The notes: generated by a model from the sequence alone, not told the origin. A stretch of 64,000 nt of DNA from Thermococcus sp. JdF3 (GCF_012027495.1 NZ_SNUK01000004.1:62001-126000); one strand, 5' to 3'; counted from the stretch's first letter, positions 18,817-30,408 are shown. Program-made: numbers and translations.

Positions 18817-20069
18817 TCTCTCACCACCTCGACGGTAAGCTTCTCTGCATCCCTGATCTCCTCCGCCTTCAGCTTCACCCTGAGCATCTCGGCCGGCGTT
18901 GCCAGGGAGAGCTTTACGCGCTTCCCGACCTCGGGGATCCTGAGTTCGACGTCCTCCATCGGCCTCGCGACCCTGAGGTAGAGGTAAACGTCGCGCTCCC
19001 CGCTGAGGCGGTGTGGGGCGAGGAGGCGGACGTTTTCTCCCTTCTCAACCTTAACCCACTTCCTGCTCCCTATTCCGCCATTCTCGACGAACTCCTTCGC
19101 CCCTTCGGCCGCCAGCTCTCCCTGCTCTGCAACGTAATCGACGAGGTCGTTGATGAGGAGTGCGTTTCCAGCCACGAAAACCCCTGGAACGCTCGTCTCG
19201 AGCCTGTCGTTCACAACCGGCCCACCGGTGGAGGGGTCGATCTCAACGCCTATGGCCGTCAGCTTCTTGACGCTCGGCACTAATCCAGCGGAAACAATCA
19301 GTGTGTCTGCCTCAATCCAGAACTCGCTCCCCGGGATTTCCCTGAGGTTCTCGTCCACCTTTACGACCTTTACCCTCTCGACCCTTCCCCTGCCGCGAAC
19401 TTCTACAACCTTGTGGCTCAGGTAGAGCGGAATATCGAAGTCCCTCAGGATCATGACGTTTCTGGCCAATCCACCGGGGTAGGGCATCAGCTCGATGACG
19501 GCCTTCACCTTTGCCCCCTCAAGGGCGAAGCGGCGCGCCATTATCAGGCCGACGTCGCCGGAACCGACTATCACAACCTCCCTGCCCGGCATTACCCCGT
19601 AGATGTCCATCAGCGTCTGGGCCTCTCCGGCGGTGTAGATTCCGGCAACTCTATCGCCGACTATTCCTATCTCGAAGGCGTGCCTCTCCCTCGCCCCGGC
19701 GGCGTAGATAACGGCCCTGGCCCAGACCTGGTAGGCACCGCTCGGTGATGTGAAGATGACCACCTTCTCAAGGTCGGAGTAGTTTTTGATTTCGAGCACC
19801 CTCGCGGCCGTTTTATACTCCACCCCGAGCTCCACCATCTTTCTGGCCAGCCTCGCCGCGAACTCCGGGCCGGTCAGCTCCTCCCTGAAGTAGTGCAATC
19901 CGAAGCCGGGGTGTATGCACTGGGGGAGTATCCCTCCCAGGTAGTCGTTCTCATCCAGGAGGAGAACGTTCAGCCCCAGCTCCTTGGCCCTTACCGCGGC
20001 CGCCATGCCGGCGGGTCCGCCGCCGATGACCACAACATCGTAGTTCAGCATCGGAATCCCCGGGAACAT
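18813..20069 (-). CDS. NAD(P)/FAD-dependent oxidoreductase
   Basis: A 418-residue pyridine-nucleotide disulfide oxidoreductase-type flavoprotein. The FAD fingerprint YDVVVIGGGPAGMAAAVRA is near residue 10, the NAD(P) fingerprint VVIVGSGDVGLIMARR near residue 165, and the FAD-closing GVFVAGNAL near residue 290. It lacks a redox CxxC next to the FAD site. It lies between DUF1667 and the GlpA-like gene with a one-base junction, so all three probably form one electron-transfer complex for glycerol 3-phosphate oxidation. Confidence 0.88.
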   Translation of the reverse strand: MFPGIPMLNYDVVVIGGGPAGMAAAVRAKELGLNVLLLDENDYLGGILPQCIHPGFGLHYFREELTGPEFAARLARKMVELGVEYKTAARVLEIKNYSDLEKVVIFTSPSGAYQVWARAVIYAAGARERHAFEIGIVGDRVAGIYTAGEAQTLMDIYGVMPGREVVIVGSGDVGLIMARRFALEGAKVKAVIELMPYPGGLARNVMILRDFDIPLYLSHKVVEVRGRGRVERVKVVKVDENLREIPGSEFWIEADTLIVSAGLVPSVKKLTAIGVEIDPSTGGPVVNDRLETSVPGVFVAGNALLINDLVDYVAEQGELAAEGAKEFVENGGIGSRKWVKVEKGENVRLLAPHRLSGERDVYLYLRVARPMEDVELRIPEVGKRVKLSLATPAEMLRVKLKAEEIRDAEKLTVEVVRE

Positions 20070-21556
20070 CAGGCATCACCCCTGAGGAGGGCCTTGACGT
20101 CGCCCACTCCAATCTCGCTTCCCTTACCTTTCAGGGTAACCTTCCACGGCTCAACGCCGTACTCCCTCGCGAGGAGCATGACTATCTTCGGCCTGCAGAA
20201 GCTCCCCTGGCATGTCCCGGTGGTTGCCTTCGTCCTGAACTTCACGGAATCCACGCTCGGCGTTTTAACGCCTATGAACTTCATCCTCTCGATGGCTTCA
20301 AGCACGTCCCCCTCGCTCACGTTGTTGCACCTGCAGACGACCTTTCCGTAGGAGGGGTTTCTCTTTACGGCCTCGTTGACCTGCTCCGGGCTCATCATGA
20401 AGAGGTGGCTTATCTCCCTCCTGTAGGGGTTCCACTTGGACTTCTCGACCAGTTTTATCCCGAGGTCGCGCCCGATTATCTCGGCAACCTCGTAGGCTAT
20501 CGCTGGAGCGCTCGTCAGTCCCGGCGAACGGATTCCGGCGACGTTGATGAAGCCCCAGACCTCTTTCTCCGCTTTGATTATGAAGTCTCCCCCGCTGGGC
20601 TCTGGCCTTAATCCGGCAAAGGTTCTGATGACCTTGCTCTTCGGCGGGAGCTGGGGCCAGAGCTTCTTTGCCCCTTCCCAGACTTCTTCAAGCCCCTCCC
20701 TGGTGGTGGCGAGATCCTCTTTCTCCTCGGGGGGCAGATCCTGGGCGTTTGGCCCTATCATCAGATGGCCGGATATCTCGGTTGTTACTACGATTCCCTT
20801 GCTTATCGGGGTTGGGGTCGGGAAGAGGATCCTCCTCGGTCCGGGGATTCCCTCGTCGAAGAGCCAGTATTCTCCCTTCCTCGGGCGTATCTCGAAGTAA
20901 TCTATGCCCGCCATTCTCGCTACCCTGTCGGCGTAGAGGCCTGCGGCGTTGATCACCATATCCGCCTCGATGAAGCCGTTGTTAGTCTCAACCCCCTTAA
21001 CCTCGCCGTTCTCGACCTTTATGCCGGTGACCTCTGTCTCGAGGTGAGTTTTTACGCCGTTCGCCACCGCGTTCTCGGTTATCGCTATGACCGCTGGAAT
21101 CGGCCCAATCTGCCCTACTATTGGGACCCATAGCGCCCCGATGGCTTCCCGCGTGAGACCGGGCTCGAGGTGGAAGAGCTCTTCCTTATCTACAATCCTC
21201 ATCTCGGGGACGCCGTTCCTCCTTCCACGCTCCAGAAGTCTCTCAAGCTCGTCAAAGTCCTCCTCCCTGGTTGCGACTATCAGGGCCCCGTTCCAGACGT
21301 GGGGGATCTCAAGCTCCTTGACCCACTGGTGCCAGAGCCTGTTTCCCTTTATACACAGCTTCGCCCTCGTCGGATACTTCTCCGGGTCATCGTCGTAACC
21401 CCCGTGGATCAAAGCCGTGTTCGCCTTGCTGACGCCCCAGCCAACGTCCGGGGCCTTCTCTATCAGGTGAACCTCGAGGTTCTCGTACCGGCTCAGGACG
21501 CGCGCTATACTGGCCCCACTAATCCCCGCGCCTATTATGGCAACTTTCGTTTTCAT
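20069..21556 (-). CDS. GlpA-like FAD-dependent oxidoreductase with [2Fe-2S] domain
   Basis: A 495-residue protein. The N-terminal FAD-binding domain begins KVAIIGAGISGASIARVLSR and has NTALIHGGYDDDP, as in glycerol-3-phosphate dehydrogenases. The C-terminal 90 residues form a BFD-like domain with CRCNN...TGTCQGSFC cysteines for a [2Fe-2S] cluster. It probably oxidises glycerol 3-phosphate to dihydroxyacetone phosphate. The ATG at 21556 has GGGTGA 6 bases upstream; an earlier in-frame start at 21565 lacks one. The glpK remnant lies next upstream on the same strand. Confidence 0.88.
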   Translation of the reverse strand: MKTKVAIIGAGISGASIARVLSRYENLEVHLIEKAPDVGWGVSKANTALIHGGYDDDPEKYPTRAKLCIKGNRLWHQWVKELEIPHVWNGALIVATREEDFDELERLLERGRRNGVPEMRIVDKEELFHLEPGLTREAIGALWVPIVGQIGPIPAVIAITENAVANGVKTHLETEVTGIKVENGEVKGVETNNGFIEADMVINAAGLYADRVARMAGIDYFEIRPRKGEYWLFDEGIPGPRRILFPTPTPISKGIVVTTEISGHLMIGPNAQDLPPEEKEDLATTREGLEEVWEGAKKLWPQLPPKSKVIRTFAGLRPEPSGGDFIIKAEKEVWGFINVAGIRSPGLTSAPAIAYEVAEIIGRDLGIKLVEKSKWNPYRREISHLFMMSPEQVNEAVKRNPSYGKVVCRCNNVSEGDVLEAIERMKFIGVKTPSVDSVKFRTKATTGTCQGSFCRPKIVMLLAREYGVEPWKVTLKGKGSEIGVGDVKALLRGDA

Positions 21557-21596
21557 GCTCTTCACCCCGATTTAACTTGAGAAAGGATTTTCACCG

Positions 21597-21610
21597 TTTT
21601 AAAGCTTTCC
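21597..21610 (-). promoter_or_regulatory. BRE/TATA promoter of the flavoprotein operon
   Basis: Minus-strand GGAAAGCTTTAAAA is a strong BRE/TATA about 40 bases before the GlpA-like start. It shows this operon has its own promoter, separate from glpK. Confidence 0.7.
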
Positions 21611-21774
21611 TTAACCTTAAGTTTGGCTGAAAAGGGAAGAGAGAACAGCTCTGGGCATGAGGGGGAAGGACATGGGTGGACACTCATCAAATGAACAGAT
21701 ATGGCGTCTGCCCTGCCAGTAACTTCAGTTTTGCATGTACGTCAAAAAAGAAGGAGACCGGAGCCGTGCGTTCG

Positions 21775-23254
<1,480 letters not shown>

Positions 23255-23320
23255 GATTATCACCAAAATAAAAAGTTCCTTGAGGGTATTAACGGTTTCG
23301 CCGGAAAAGTGGGAAACGGA

Positions 23321-24067
23321 TTACCTCAATCCCAGTTCCCGGAGGTAGCTGATCATCCTCTCGACGTCGTTTGCTATGACGACCTCGAAGAGGCCCCTAA
23401 GCCTCGCGAGGTTGTCGTCGGCGTAGAAAAGTCCGTCGTTCTCTGTCCAGAGAACCACTTTAAGGCCGAGGGAACGCGCCCAGTGAAGGGCCTGCACCGT
23501 CTTCTCGAAACCGAGGAGGGCTATCGCCTCCATGGGCACGTTTATTGACCATAGGTTTAGCTCCTCCCTCAGCTTCGGAATCAGAGGGATCACTTCCTCC
23601 CTGTCTATGAGAAGCCCCATCGTGGTTTCCCCGTCGTGCTTCCGGTATTCCCTGAGGGCATCAATCTCGAAGGACGATATCATGACCCTCTCAGGGTCGT
23701 TCTCCGCCACTGCGGAGGCAACTTCTTCCGCGGCCTCAGGATCCTTCAGCTCTATGTTCACGAGTGCGTCCTTTGGGAGGGCATCGAAGACCTCCTCCAG
23801 CGTTGGAATCCTCTCGCCCATCCCTATGTCCGCCTTCCTGAGCTCCTCAAGCGTCATGTCCTTCTGTCTGCCCTTCATGTCGCTCGTCCTATCTATGGTC
23901 TCGTCGTGCATGACTATAACTTTCCCGTCCCCCGTCAGCCAGACGTCAAGCTCGATTCCATCGGCGCCCGATTCGACCGCCTTTCGGAAGGCCAGGAGAC
24001 TGTTCTCGGGGAACCTGCTCATGTAGCCCCTGTGGCCGAGCACTATAACCTTATCCATTTCCCACAT
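23321..24067 (-). CDS. Glycerophosphodiester phosphodiesterase
   Basis: A 248-residue TIM-barrel enzyme cleaving glycerophosphodiesters to glycerol 3-phosphate and an alcohol. All family motifs are present: [46 protein letters not shown], and NIELKD with the metal-binding Glu. It lacks a signal peptide, so it acts in the cytoplasm. The start could also be the ATG at 24058 (MDKVIVLG); with 24067 it overlaps the upstream paralogue by 17 bases. It lies 66 bases before glpK, matching its product to the next step. Confidence 0.93.
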   Translation of the reverse strand: MWEMDKVIVLGHRGYMSRFPENSLLAFRKAVESGADGIELDVWLTGDGKVIVMHDETIDRTSDMKGRQKDMTLEELRKADIGMGERIPTLEEVFDALPKDALVNIELKDPEAAEEVASAVAENDPERVMISSFEIDALREYRKHDGETTMGLLIDREEVIPLIPKLREELNLWSINVPMEAIALLGFEKTVQALHWARSLGLKVVLWTENDGLFYADDNLARLRGLFEVVIANDVERMISYLRELGLR

Positions 24068-24794
24068 TGGAATCGCCCCAGGAAAATACTCCCTTCCCGT
24101 AAAAACCTTTCCTCAACCTGGCAGGGTCGTCCGAGATGACGGCATCCACGAGGGGGAGAAGCCTGGGCACCCAGTGGAGTTCGTCCATCCCGTGGTTCCA
24201 GAGGTAGATTCTAAGTCCGCGTTTTCTGAAGGTTTGGAGAAGGCTCCTGAACGCCCCGTACCCAACGTACGAAACGGCATCTATTGGCACGTGGAGGGAG
24301 TAGATGCCCTTCAACCGTGGAACCCATATGGGGGAGGAGTAGCCCACTATGGAAAAACCCACCCCGCAGTCGGGGCATGCCTTCAGAATGGTCTCCACTA
24401 TCTCCGGCCTCTCGGAGGAAAAGACGGTTCTCTCGAGGGCCCCGTACCGTTCCGCCTCCCTTAGCAGGGGTTCAACGGCCCCGGCTTCTTTAACGTCGGC
24501 GTTGAATACCGCACCGTGAAGTCGTGTGAAGACGTCCTCCACCCGTGGTATCATCCGCCCCATTGGGTGCAGCCTTCTCATCTCGACGAAGGTTAGATTT
24601 TTGAGGGGGTAGAAAGCTCCGTTGGAGTAAAAGCCCCCGTCGTGGTGGGTTACGAGCTTTCCATCGCGGGTCAGCCTCACATCGAACTCCACTCCATCCG
24701 CGTATTTAAGCGCCCTCTCGAAGGATGGCAACGTGTTCTCGAGCCTTCCCCTGGCCCCTCTGTGTCCAAGGATGAGAGGTCTCTCACTGTCCAT
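24051..24794 (-). CDS. Divergent glycerophosphodiesterase-family protein
   Basis: A 247-residue paralogue of the downstream enzyme. It keeps [17 protein letters not shown] and [18 protein letters not shown], but the R-T-x-G substrate motif is replaced by [14 protein letters not shown], and the metal-binding NxE[LIV]K motif reads NADVK, with Asp in place of Glu. It may therefore have another substrate or reduced activity. The ATG at 24794 has GGTGA 6 bases upstream. It is first in an operon with the canonical enzyme, behind a BRE/TATA (GAAACTTTTAAGA near 24833-24848). Confidence 0.85.
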   Translation of the reverse strand: MDSERPLILGHRGARGRLENTLPSFERALKYADGVEFDVRLTRDGKLVTHHDGGFYSNGAFYPLKNLTFVEMRRLHPMGRMIPRVEDVFTRLHGAVFNADVKEAGAVEPLLREAERYGALERTVFSSERPEIVETILKACPDCGVGFSIVGYSSPIWVPRLKGIYSLHVPIDAVSYVGYGAFRSLLQTFRKRGLRIYLWNHGMDELHWVPRLLPLVDAVISDDPARLRKGFYGKGVFSWGDSNVGNG

Positions 24795-24889
24795 AGTTGT
24801 CACCCCTCCAACCGCTCAAAAATGAGCTCACAAGTCTTAAAAGTTTCATCCGTGTATTCTTTTCCTGTTAATTAAAACCCTGCCAATAG

Positions 24890-26227
24890 ATGGGGGTGTA
24901 CGGATTGGAGTTTAAGTACAGTAGGATATTCATACTCGGCTTTGGATTTTTCGGAATAAGCATTATCTGGGCCCTCTACAACGCCTACATACCGATATTC
25001 CTGCAGGACACGTTCCATCTCAGCAAAACGGTGACCGGCTTCATCATGACCATCGACAACCTCTTCGCGGTTCTCCTGCTCCCGTTCCTGGGCGCGCTCA
25101 GCGACATGACGAGAACGCGGATCGGGCGGCGTAAGCCGTACATACTGCTGGGCGCACCGTCGGCGGCTCTGATGTTCGCGCTCATCCCGGTAGCGAGGAC
25201 CCACGAAAGTCTGGCCCTCTTCATGGGAACGATTATCCTGATGAACTTCTTTATGGCGCTGTTCCGCTCCCCGGTCGTTGCGTTCATGCCGGATATAACG
25301 CCGAGCGAAAAGAGGAGCCAGGCCAACGGAATAATCAACTTCATGGGAGGTCTCGGCGCCCTGCTGGCGTACTTCGGAGGCAAAGCCCTCTATGACATGA
25401 ACTACGCCTACCCCTTCTACTTCGGTGCCGCGATAATGCTCCTCGCCAACGTACTCGTTGTTCTCGTCGTCCCCGAGCCCGAGGAGTACCGCGTCCCTGG
25501 GAAGAAGATAAGCGTGAGGAAGCTTCTCTCCGAGACATCCCACAGGAGCTTCGGTGAGCTGAAGGACAACCTCAAGGACGTGTTCACGAGTCACGAGAGG
25601 AGCCTCCTGGCCGTCCTCCTCGCGATATTCCTCTGGTTCATAGCCTTCAACTCGTTGGAGACCTTCTTCACCAGCTACGCCAAGTACTACCTTGGAATAG
25701 AGGAGAGCACGGGGGCATTCATGCTCGGCGTCTTCAGCCTGAGCTTCATGCTCTTCGCAATCCCCGCCGGGTTCATCGGAGGCCGCTTCGGAAGGAGGAG
25801 GACGATAACCCTGGGTCTTATAATAGTCATTGGAATAATGCTTGCCGCGTACCTCGTCGGCGAGGGCTCGAAACCGGAGTCCAGCTCCCTGAGCGACCCC
25901 GTCGTCATGACGTTCATGGGCCTCTTCTTCGTAGGCGGTATGGGATGGGCCATGATCAACGTCAATTCCCTGCCGATGGTCGTGGACATGACGACCGAGG
26001 AGAAGCTTGGAGGGTACACGGGTCTCTACTACTTCTTCAGCCAGGCGGCAAACCTCGTTGCCCCGCCCTTTGCGGGGGCGTTCCTCGACGTTATCGGCTA
26101 CAGGACCCTCCTGCCCTTCGCGACGCTCTTCTTCATACTCGCGGCCCTGGCGATGCAGTTCGTCCGGAGGGGCGACATCGTTCGGAGGAAGGGCGACGCC
26201 CTCGACTACGTCCCAGATATGGATTGA
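24890..26227 (+). CDS. MFS transporter, sucrose/GPH-type
   Basis: A 445-residue protein with about 12 membrane helices. Motif A reads GALSDMTRTRIGRRKPYI, the D-R-GRR-[KR]-P form typical of sucrose/SLC45 and glycoside-cation symporter relatives; the second half has GGRFGRRRT. The start is uncertain: ATG 24890, GTG 24896 or TTG 24905, the last having GGGGGTG at good spacing. It is divergent from the glycerophosphodiesterase operon, so the substrate may be a sugar or a glycerol derivative. A short linker separates it from a second MFS gene. Confidence 0.85.
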   Translation: MGVYGLEFKYSRIFILGFGFFGISIIWALYNAYIPIFLQDTFHLSKTVTGFIMTIDNLFAVLLLPFLGALSDMTRTRIGRRKPYILLGAPSAALMFALIPVARTHESLALFMGTIILMNFFMALFRSPVVAFMPDITPSEKRSQANGIINFMGGLGALLAYFGGKALYDMNYAYPFYFGAAIMLLANVLVVLVVPEPEEYRVPGKKISVRKLLSETSHRSFGELKDNLKDVFTSHERSLLAVLLAIFLWFIAFNSLETFFTSYAKYYLGIEESTGAFMLGVFSLSFMLFAIPAGFIGGRFGRRRTITLGLIIVIGIMLAAYLVGEGSKPESSSLSDPVVMTFMGLFFVGGMGWAMINVNSLPMVVDMTTEEKLGGYTGLYYFFSQAANLVAPPFAGAFLDVIGYRTLLPFATLFFILAALAMQFVRRGDIVRRKGDALDYVPDMD

Positions 26228-26301
26228 GTTCAATTTCCCCATCTATTTAATTGTTGAAATCCAGATCGTCATAGATTGCTTGAGAATAAGGGGGTGATAC
26301 C

Positions 26302-27558
26302 ATGGAACGAAAGGGCTTCAATTGGGGTGTTGTTCTCGGTCTGGCTCTCCTGGGATTCAGCAGGAGCATGGGATGGGCCCTCAACAAGGGGTTCTCTTTC
26401 CCCCTGCTCTCCGACTACACCGGTTCCGCCTTTGTGAAGGGAAGCATTCTGGCACTTGAGGGGTTTATAGGCTTAATAATCCCGCCGCTCCTCGGATATT
26501 ACAGCGATACCCTCAAGTCAAGGCACGGGAGGAGGAGACCCTTCATATTCATAGGGGGCATCCTCGCGGCGCTGGCGACGCTCATGATATGGGCCGCCTA
26601 CAGGATGGGCGCTCCCCTCTGGGCCTTTGCCCTCACGCTGGGCTTCCTGTACTTCTCACTCCACCTCTACACCGCCCAGTTCAGGGCTTTAATGCCGGAC
26701 ACGGTTGAGAGCGGCCAGCGAGGAAAGGCGAGCGGAGTTATAACGCTCCTCGAGTGGGCCGGCAACCTCTTCCTCTTTGGCCTTGGGGGTTTCCTGGTTG
26801 CGAAGTATGGGAAGGACTACATCGGTCCGTTCGGGCTCACTGCACTCTTCCTCTTCATCGCGGCGGCTTTTGTCTACCACAAGGTCAGGGAGCCGGAGAC
26901 CCCTGAGATAAAGGAAAACGAGAGTCTCTCGGGATACGTGAGGAGCATATTTGCCACGAAGGACTTCCTGAAGTTCTACACGGCCCAGATCCTCTGGTGG
27001 ATGAGCTTCGAGTTCATAGCCATATTCCTGTACGGTATCATAGCGTTCATACTCAAGGGCAATGCGACACCTGAGACCATCGATGCAGTGACCTCGATGG
27101 GCCTCTACCTGATGGCGCTCTTCAACGTTGCAGTGCTCATTGGTTCCCTCCCCGGCGGCTACGTCTACGATAGGGTGGGAAGGAGGCTCAGTATAATCAT
27201 AGGAGGCCTCATCTTCGCCCTGCCGCTCCTGTGGGGGTGGTTCATCCACACGGAGGCCCAGATTTACATGGCACTGTTCATGGCCGGAATCGGGTGGGGG
27301 GCGCTCATAGCGGCATCCTACCCCGTGGTCGGAGACCTCCTCACCAGGTTCGAGAAGGAGGCCTTCACGGGGCGCTACTACGGTGTCTACGAGGCCACCA
27401 AGTCAATCCCGGTACTGCTCGCGGGCACCATAGGTGGGGCCATCGTTGACCTGGCGGGTGGTAACTACCGCATTCTCTTCCCGATAGGGGCCATCCTGGT
27501 GTTCCTCGCGATGCCCCTTATATGGAGCATGAAGGAGCTCGAGGTGAGGAGGGAATGA
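26302..27558 (+). CDS. Second MFS transporter, sucrose/GPH-type
   Basis: A 418-residue, 12-helix paralogue of the preceding transporter. Motif A is YYSDTLKSRHGRRRPFI, and the second-half copy is YDRVGRRLS. GGGGGTGAT sits 4 bases before the ATG. The 74-base gap between the transporters contains TTTAATTG-like sequence that could act as a promoter. Its stop overlaps the hydrolase start (ATGA), linking transport to the hydrolase. The substrate is unknown. Confidence 0.85.
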   Translation: MERKGFNWGVVLGLALLGFSRSMGWALNKGFSFPLLSDYTGSAFVKGSILALEGFIGLIIPPLLGYYSDTLKSRHGRRRPFIFIGGILAALATLMIWAAYRMGAPLWAFALTLGFLYFSLHLYTAQFRALMPDTVESGQRGKASGVITLLEWAGNLFLFGLGGFLVAKYGKDYIGPFGLTALFLFIAAAFVYHKVREPETPEIKENESLSGYVRSIFATKDFLKFYTAQILWWMSFEFIAIFLYGIIAFILKGNATPETIDAVTSMGLYLMALFNVAVLIGSLPGGYVYDRVGRRLSIIIGGLIFALPLLWGWFIHTEAQIYMALFMAGIGWGALIAASYPVVGDLLTRFEKEAFTGRYYGVYEATKSIPVLLAGTIGGAIVDLAGGNYRILFPIGAILVFLAMPLIWSMKELEVRRE

Positions 27559-28421
27559 TGGCCTGGCTTGTTCTCTTCCTCTTCTTGCTCTTTCTGGCCT
27601 TTTCGGCCTTCGTGGGTTACAAAATGGTGAAACCGCCGCGCCTCATTGGGGACTGGACGCCCAAGGAGCTGGGCTTCGACTACGAGGATGTCACCATCGA
27701 AACGGAGGACGGGATTAAGCTGAGCGGCTGGTGGATTCCGAACGGGAGCGACAAAACGGTCGTTCCGCTACACGGCTACACGGCGAGCCGGTGGAACGAC
27801 CTCTACATAAAGCCCACGATCGAGTTCCTTCTCGGGGAGGGCTACAACGTCCTTGCCTTTGACTTCAGAGCCCATGGAAAGAGCGAAGGGAAGTACACGA
27901 CGGTCGGCGATAGGGAGATAGCCGACGTGAGGGCCGCCGTAAGGTGGCTGAGGGAGAAGCACCCTGAGAGTAGCAATAGAATCGGATTAATAGGCTTCTC
28001 GATGGGTGCCATGCTGACCATACGCTCGCTCGCCGAGATTCAGGAGGTCTGCTGCGGCGTCGCCGATTCACCGCCGATGGACCTCGATAAGACAGGCGCG
28101 AGGGGGCTGAAATATTTCGCCAAACTGCCCGAGTGGCTTCACATCTTTGTCCGGCCCTTCACGAAGCTCTTCAGCGGTGGGAGAGAGGTTCACCCCATAG
28201 AGTACGCCGATGACGTCAGAAAGCCGCTCCTCCTCATAGCCGGTGAAAAAGACCCCCTGGTCACGGTTGAGGAAATCAGGGAGTTCTACGAGAGGAACAG
28301 GGCTGTGAACGCCGGTGTTGAACTCTGGGTTACCGACGCCCCCCACGTGAGGACGCTCAAGTTCCATCCCGATGAATGGAAAGCCCGGGTCGGTGAGTTT
28401 CTGAGAAATGTCATGGGTTAG
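27555..28421 (+). CDS. Membrane-anchored alpha/beta hydrolase
   Basis: A 288-residue protein. An N-terminal hydrophobic helix ([18 protein letters not shown]) anchors it; the catalytic domain follows. The oxyanion region is VPLHGYTASRW, the nucleophile elbow GFSMGA, and the acid and base likely fall in AGEKDPLVT and DAPHVRT. Two start ATGs in tandem (27555, 27558) follow GGAGGGA; the first overlaps the MFS stop. Probably an esterase or peptidase of the BAAT/DUF1749-like group; the substrate is not predictable. Confidence 0.85.
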   Translation: MMAWLVLFLFLLFLAFSAFVGYKMVKPPRLIGDWTPKELGFDYEDVTIETEDGIKLSGWWIPNGSDKTVVPLHGYTASRWNDLYIKPTIEFLLGEGYNVLAFDFRAHGKSEGKYTTVGDREIADVRAAVRWLREKHPESSNRIGLIGFSMGAMLTIRSLAEIQEVCCGVADSPPMDLDKTGARGLKYFAKLPEWLHIFVRPFTKLFSGGREVHPIEYADDVRKPLLLIAGEKDPLVTVEEIREFYERNRAVNAGVELWVTDAPHVRTLKFHPDEWKARVGEFLRNVMG

Positions 28422-28459
28422 GCTTTTAGCCCCGGGTTTCCATTTTTTCCCGTGGGAGC

Positions 28460-29176
28460 ATGAAAGCGGAAATCTCGACCATGGTCATCATCGTCCTCGT
28501 CTTCGCGGCGTCGTCCTCCATATCCGCGCCCGCCTACATCCACCGGTTCGGGGACTTTGCCATTCTCATACACGACGTCAGCCCGGGATACTTCGAGCAG
28601 CTGAGGGAGGTAACCGCCCTTATAGATGAATACTCCCTCCAGAACGCGACTTACCTCTTCGTGATTCCGAACCACGGCGGGGGAATGCCTCTTGAGGATT
28701 ACCCCGCTTTCGTGGCTTTCCTCGGGAGGCTGGAGGCGGAGGGCTACCACATCGAGCTTCATGGCTACACCCACATCGGGGACGAGTTTAACTGCGGCGC
28801 GAACTTGGCCGCGGAGAAGCTTGAACTCGGCCTTGAGGCACTCGCCCCGCTCAACGCATCGCCCGCGTACTTCATAGCCCCACGATACTCCCTCTCGGAA
28901 GATGCACTGGCGGTTCTCCTGTCCCGCAACATAACCATCATCGGGGAGGATTTCGTGTACTTCCCCAACGGAACCATTGAGCCGATATACAATAGGGAGT
29001 ACACGTGGTACCTTCCCAGCCCCCTCCTGGACTACCAGCTGGCGAGCGCCAGGGCCTCGTACGCCCACACCAGGGGAACTTTCCTCCTGTCCATCCACCC
29101 TGGTGCGGTCAACAGCGGTGATGGAATGGAATTTCTGAAAAGGTTCCTGAATGTTGTGGTTTCAATGAAAAAATAG
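28460..29176 (+). CDS. Exported DUF2334 polysaccharide-deacetylase-like protein
   Basis: A 238-residue protein with a signal peptide (about residues 1-23). The NodB-like barrel shows LIHDVSPGYF, IELHGYTHIG and a closing LLSIHPGAV, positions that bind metal and supply catalytic groups in carbohydrate deacetylases. Archaeal DUF2334 proteins have no settled substrate. GTGGGAGC precedes the ATG. It stands alone after the hydrolase and converges on the ABC exporter genes, 2 bases apart. Confidence 0.82.
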   Translation: MKAEISTMVIIVLVFAASSSISAPAYIHRFGDFAILIHDVSPGYFEQLREVTALIDEYSLQNATYLFVIPNHGGGMPLEDYPAFVAFLGRLEAEGYHIELHGYTHIGDEFNCGANLAAEKLELGLEALAPLNASPAYFIAPRYSLSEDALAVLLSRNITIIGEDFVYFPNGTIEPIYNREYTWYLPSPLLDYQLASARASYAHTRGTFLLSIHPGAVNSGDGMEFLKRFLNVVVSMKK

Positions 29177-29178
29177 AA

Positions 29179-30408
29179 TTACTGGAGCCTCCTGACTGCC
29201 CAGTTGTAGAGGAGTATCGCCACCAGCAGCATGCCAAAGCTGCTCACGGCCACCCACGCAACGTCCGGCAGAACCTCACTCGCCGGCCTGTGGTAGAGCT
29301 CCAGGAGGCGGAGACTTTTAAGGGCCGTCCCGAGGGGGAAGTAGTCCGCTATGGGCCTTGCCCACTCCGGGAGTACGCTCGCCGGGATGACGATGCCTGC
29401 CAGGAAAAGCAGGGGCATTGAGATGAGGTTGACTATGGCGTTCGTGGCCTTTATGCTCCTCGTGCCCATAGCTATGGCCAGCCCCAGGCTCATCGAGAAG
29501 ACTGCGGCGAGGAATATTATCACCCATCCGAGGGGACCCGGAAAGATCGTTTCCCCGAAGACCAGTCTCGCGTAGGCTATGCCTATGAGTATGCTCACCG
29601 TTATGATGATGAACGTGGAGAGCATCTTTCCGACCAGGAAGTCCCAGGCGGTGGCCGGCGAGGCAGCTATGCGCCTTAGTGTGCCGTGCTCTATCTCCTC
29701 AAGCGTTCCAGAGCCTATCATGAGCATTGTTGCAAAGAGGAACTGTATCCCTATGAAGCTCGTGACGTAGAATTGAACGGCCGAGGGGGCTTCTCCCCTA
29801 ACTTCCTTCTCCTCCAGTTCGAGGGGATTCGTAAGCCCGAGCATGTATCCCCTGACGTCGTCCATCGTGAGGTTCCCCGCCCCTTCATCTGGGATGTACC
29901 TCTCCATGTAGCCCAGGGTGATGTTCAGCCTCCTCTCGACCATCCTCTTCTCGAACTCCGAGAAGAAGCCCTTTATAACCCCGCTGACTATCTGGTAGTT
30001 CTGTGGGTCGCTCCTGTCGAAGTAGGTGTAAATCCTGCCCTGAAGACCACACGAAACGTTCTTTCCAAAACCATCCGGAAAGACCAGGAGAACGTCGACC
30101 CTTCCGGTCCTGACGGCGTCTATCCCTGCGCTCTCGTTGGGGTAGGTTTTGACTCTGAAGACGTGAATCCCTTCCATCGTCACGTTCTCCATTACGTTCA
30201 CGACGTCGGTCGCGCTGAACTGGGCGCTCTCGTTGGAGTAGACGACGCCGACGTCTATACTTATCGGCGGGTTGTGGCCACCCCATATCCCTCCGAGCAG
30301 GGTGATCCACATCAGCGGAAAGACGAATATCCAGAAGAGCGCCATCTTCTCCCGTCGGGTCTCCCTCAGATCCTTGCCGAGTATAGCCCTGATGGCCCTG
30401 CTCTTCAT
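29179..30408 (-). CDS. ABC-2 type transporter permease
   Basis: A 409-residue permease with one N-terminal helix, a large extracytoplasmic domain of about 190 residues with N-x-S/T sites, and five C-terminal helices, the usual ABC-2 layout. The segment GTLEEIEHGTLRRIAASPAT is the ABC-2 coupling region. The start overlaps the ATPase stop by 4 bases (ATGA). It is probably an exporter; whether of drug, lipid or polysaccharide is unknown. Confidence 0.9.
   Translation of the reverse strand: MKSRAIRAILGKDLRETRREKMALFWIFVFPLMWITLLGGIWGGHNPPISIDVGVVYSNESAQFSATDVVNVMENVTMEGIHVFRVKTYPNESAGIDAVRTGRVDVLLVFPDGFGKNVSCGLQGRIYTYFDRSDPQNYQIVSGVIKGFFSEFEKRMVERRLNITLGYMERYIPDEGAGNLTMDDVRGYMLGLTNPLELEEKEVRGEAPSAVQFYVTSFIGIQFLFATMLMIGSGTLEEIEHGTLRRIAASPATAWDFLVGKMLSTFIIITVSILIGIAYARLVFGETIFPGPLGWVIIFLAAVFSMSLGLAIAMGTRSIKATNAIVNLISMPLLFLAGIVIPASVLPEWARPIADYFPLGTALKSLRLLELYHRPASEVLPDVAWVAVSSFGMLLVAILLYNWAVRRLQ

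Noticed and set aside
24872-26242. Long minus-strand open frame opposite the first MFS gene
   Set aside because: Composition is Glu/Arg/His-rich with no fold-like pattern; the plus frame is a clear transporter with GRRKP motif.
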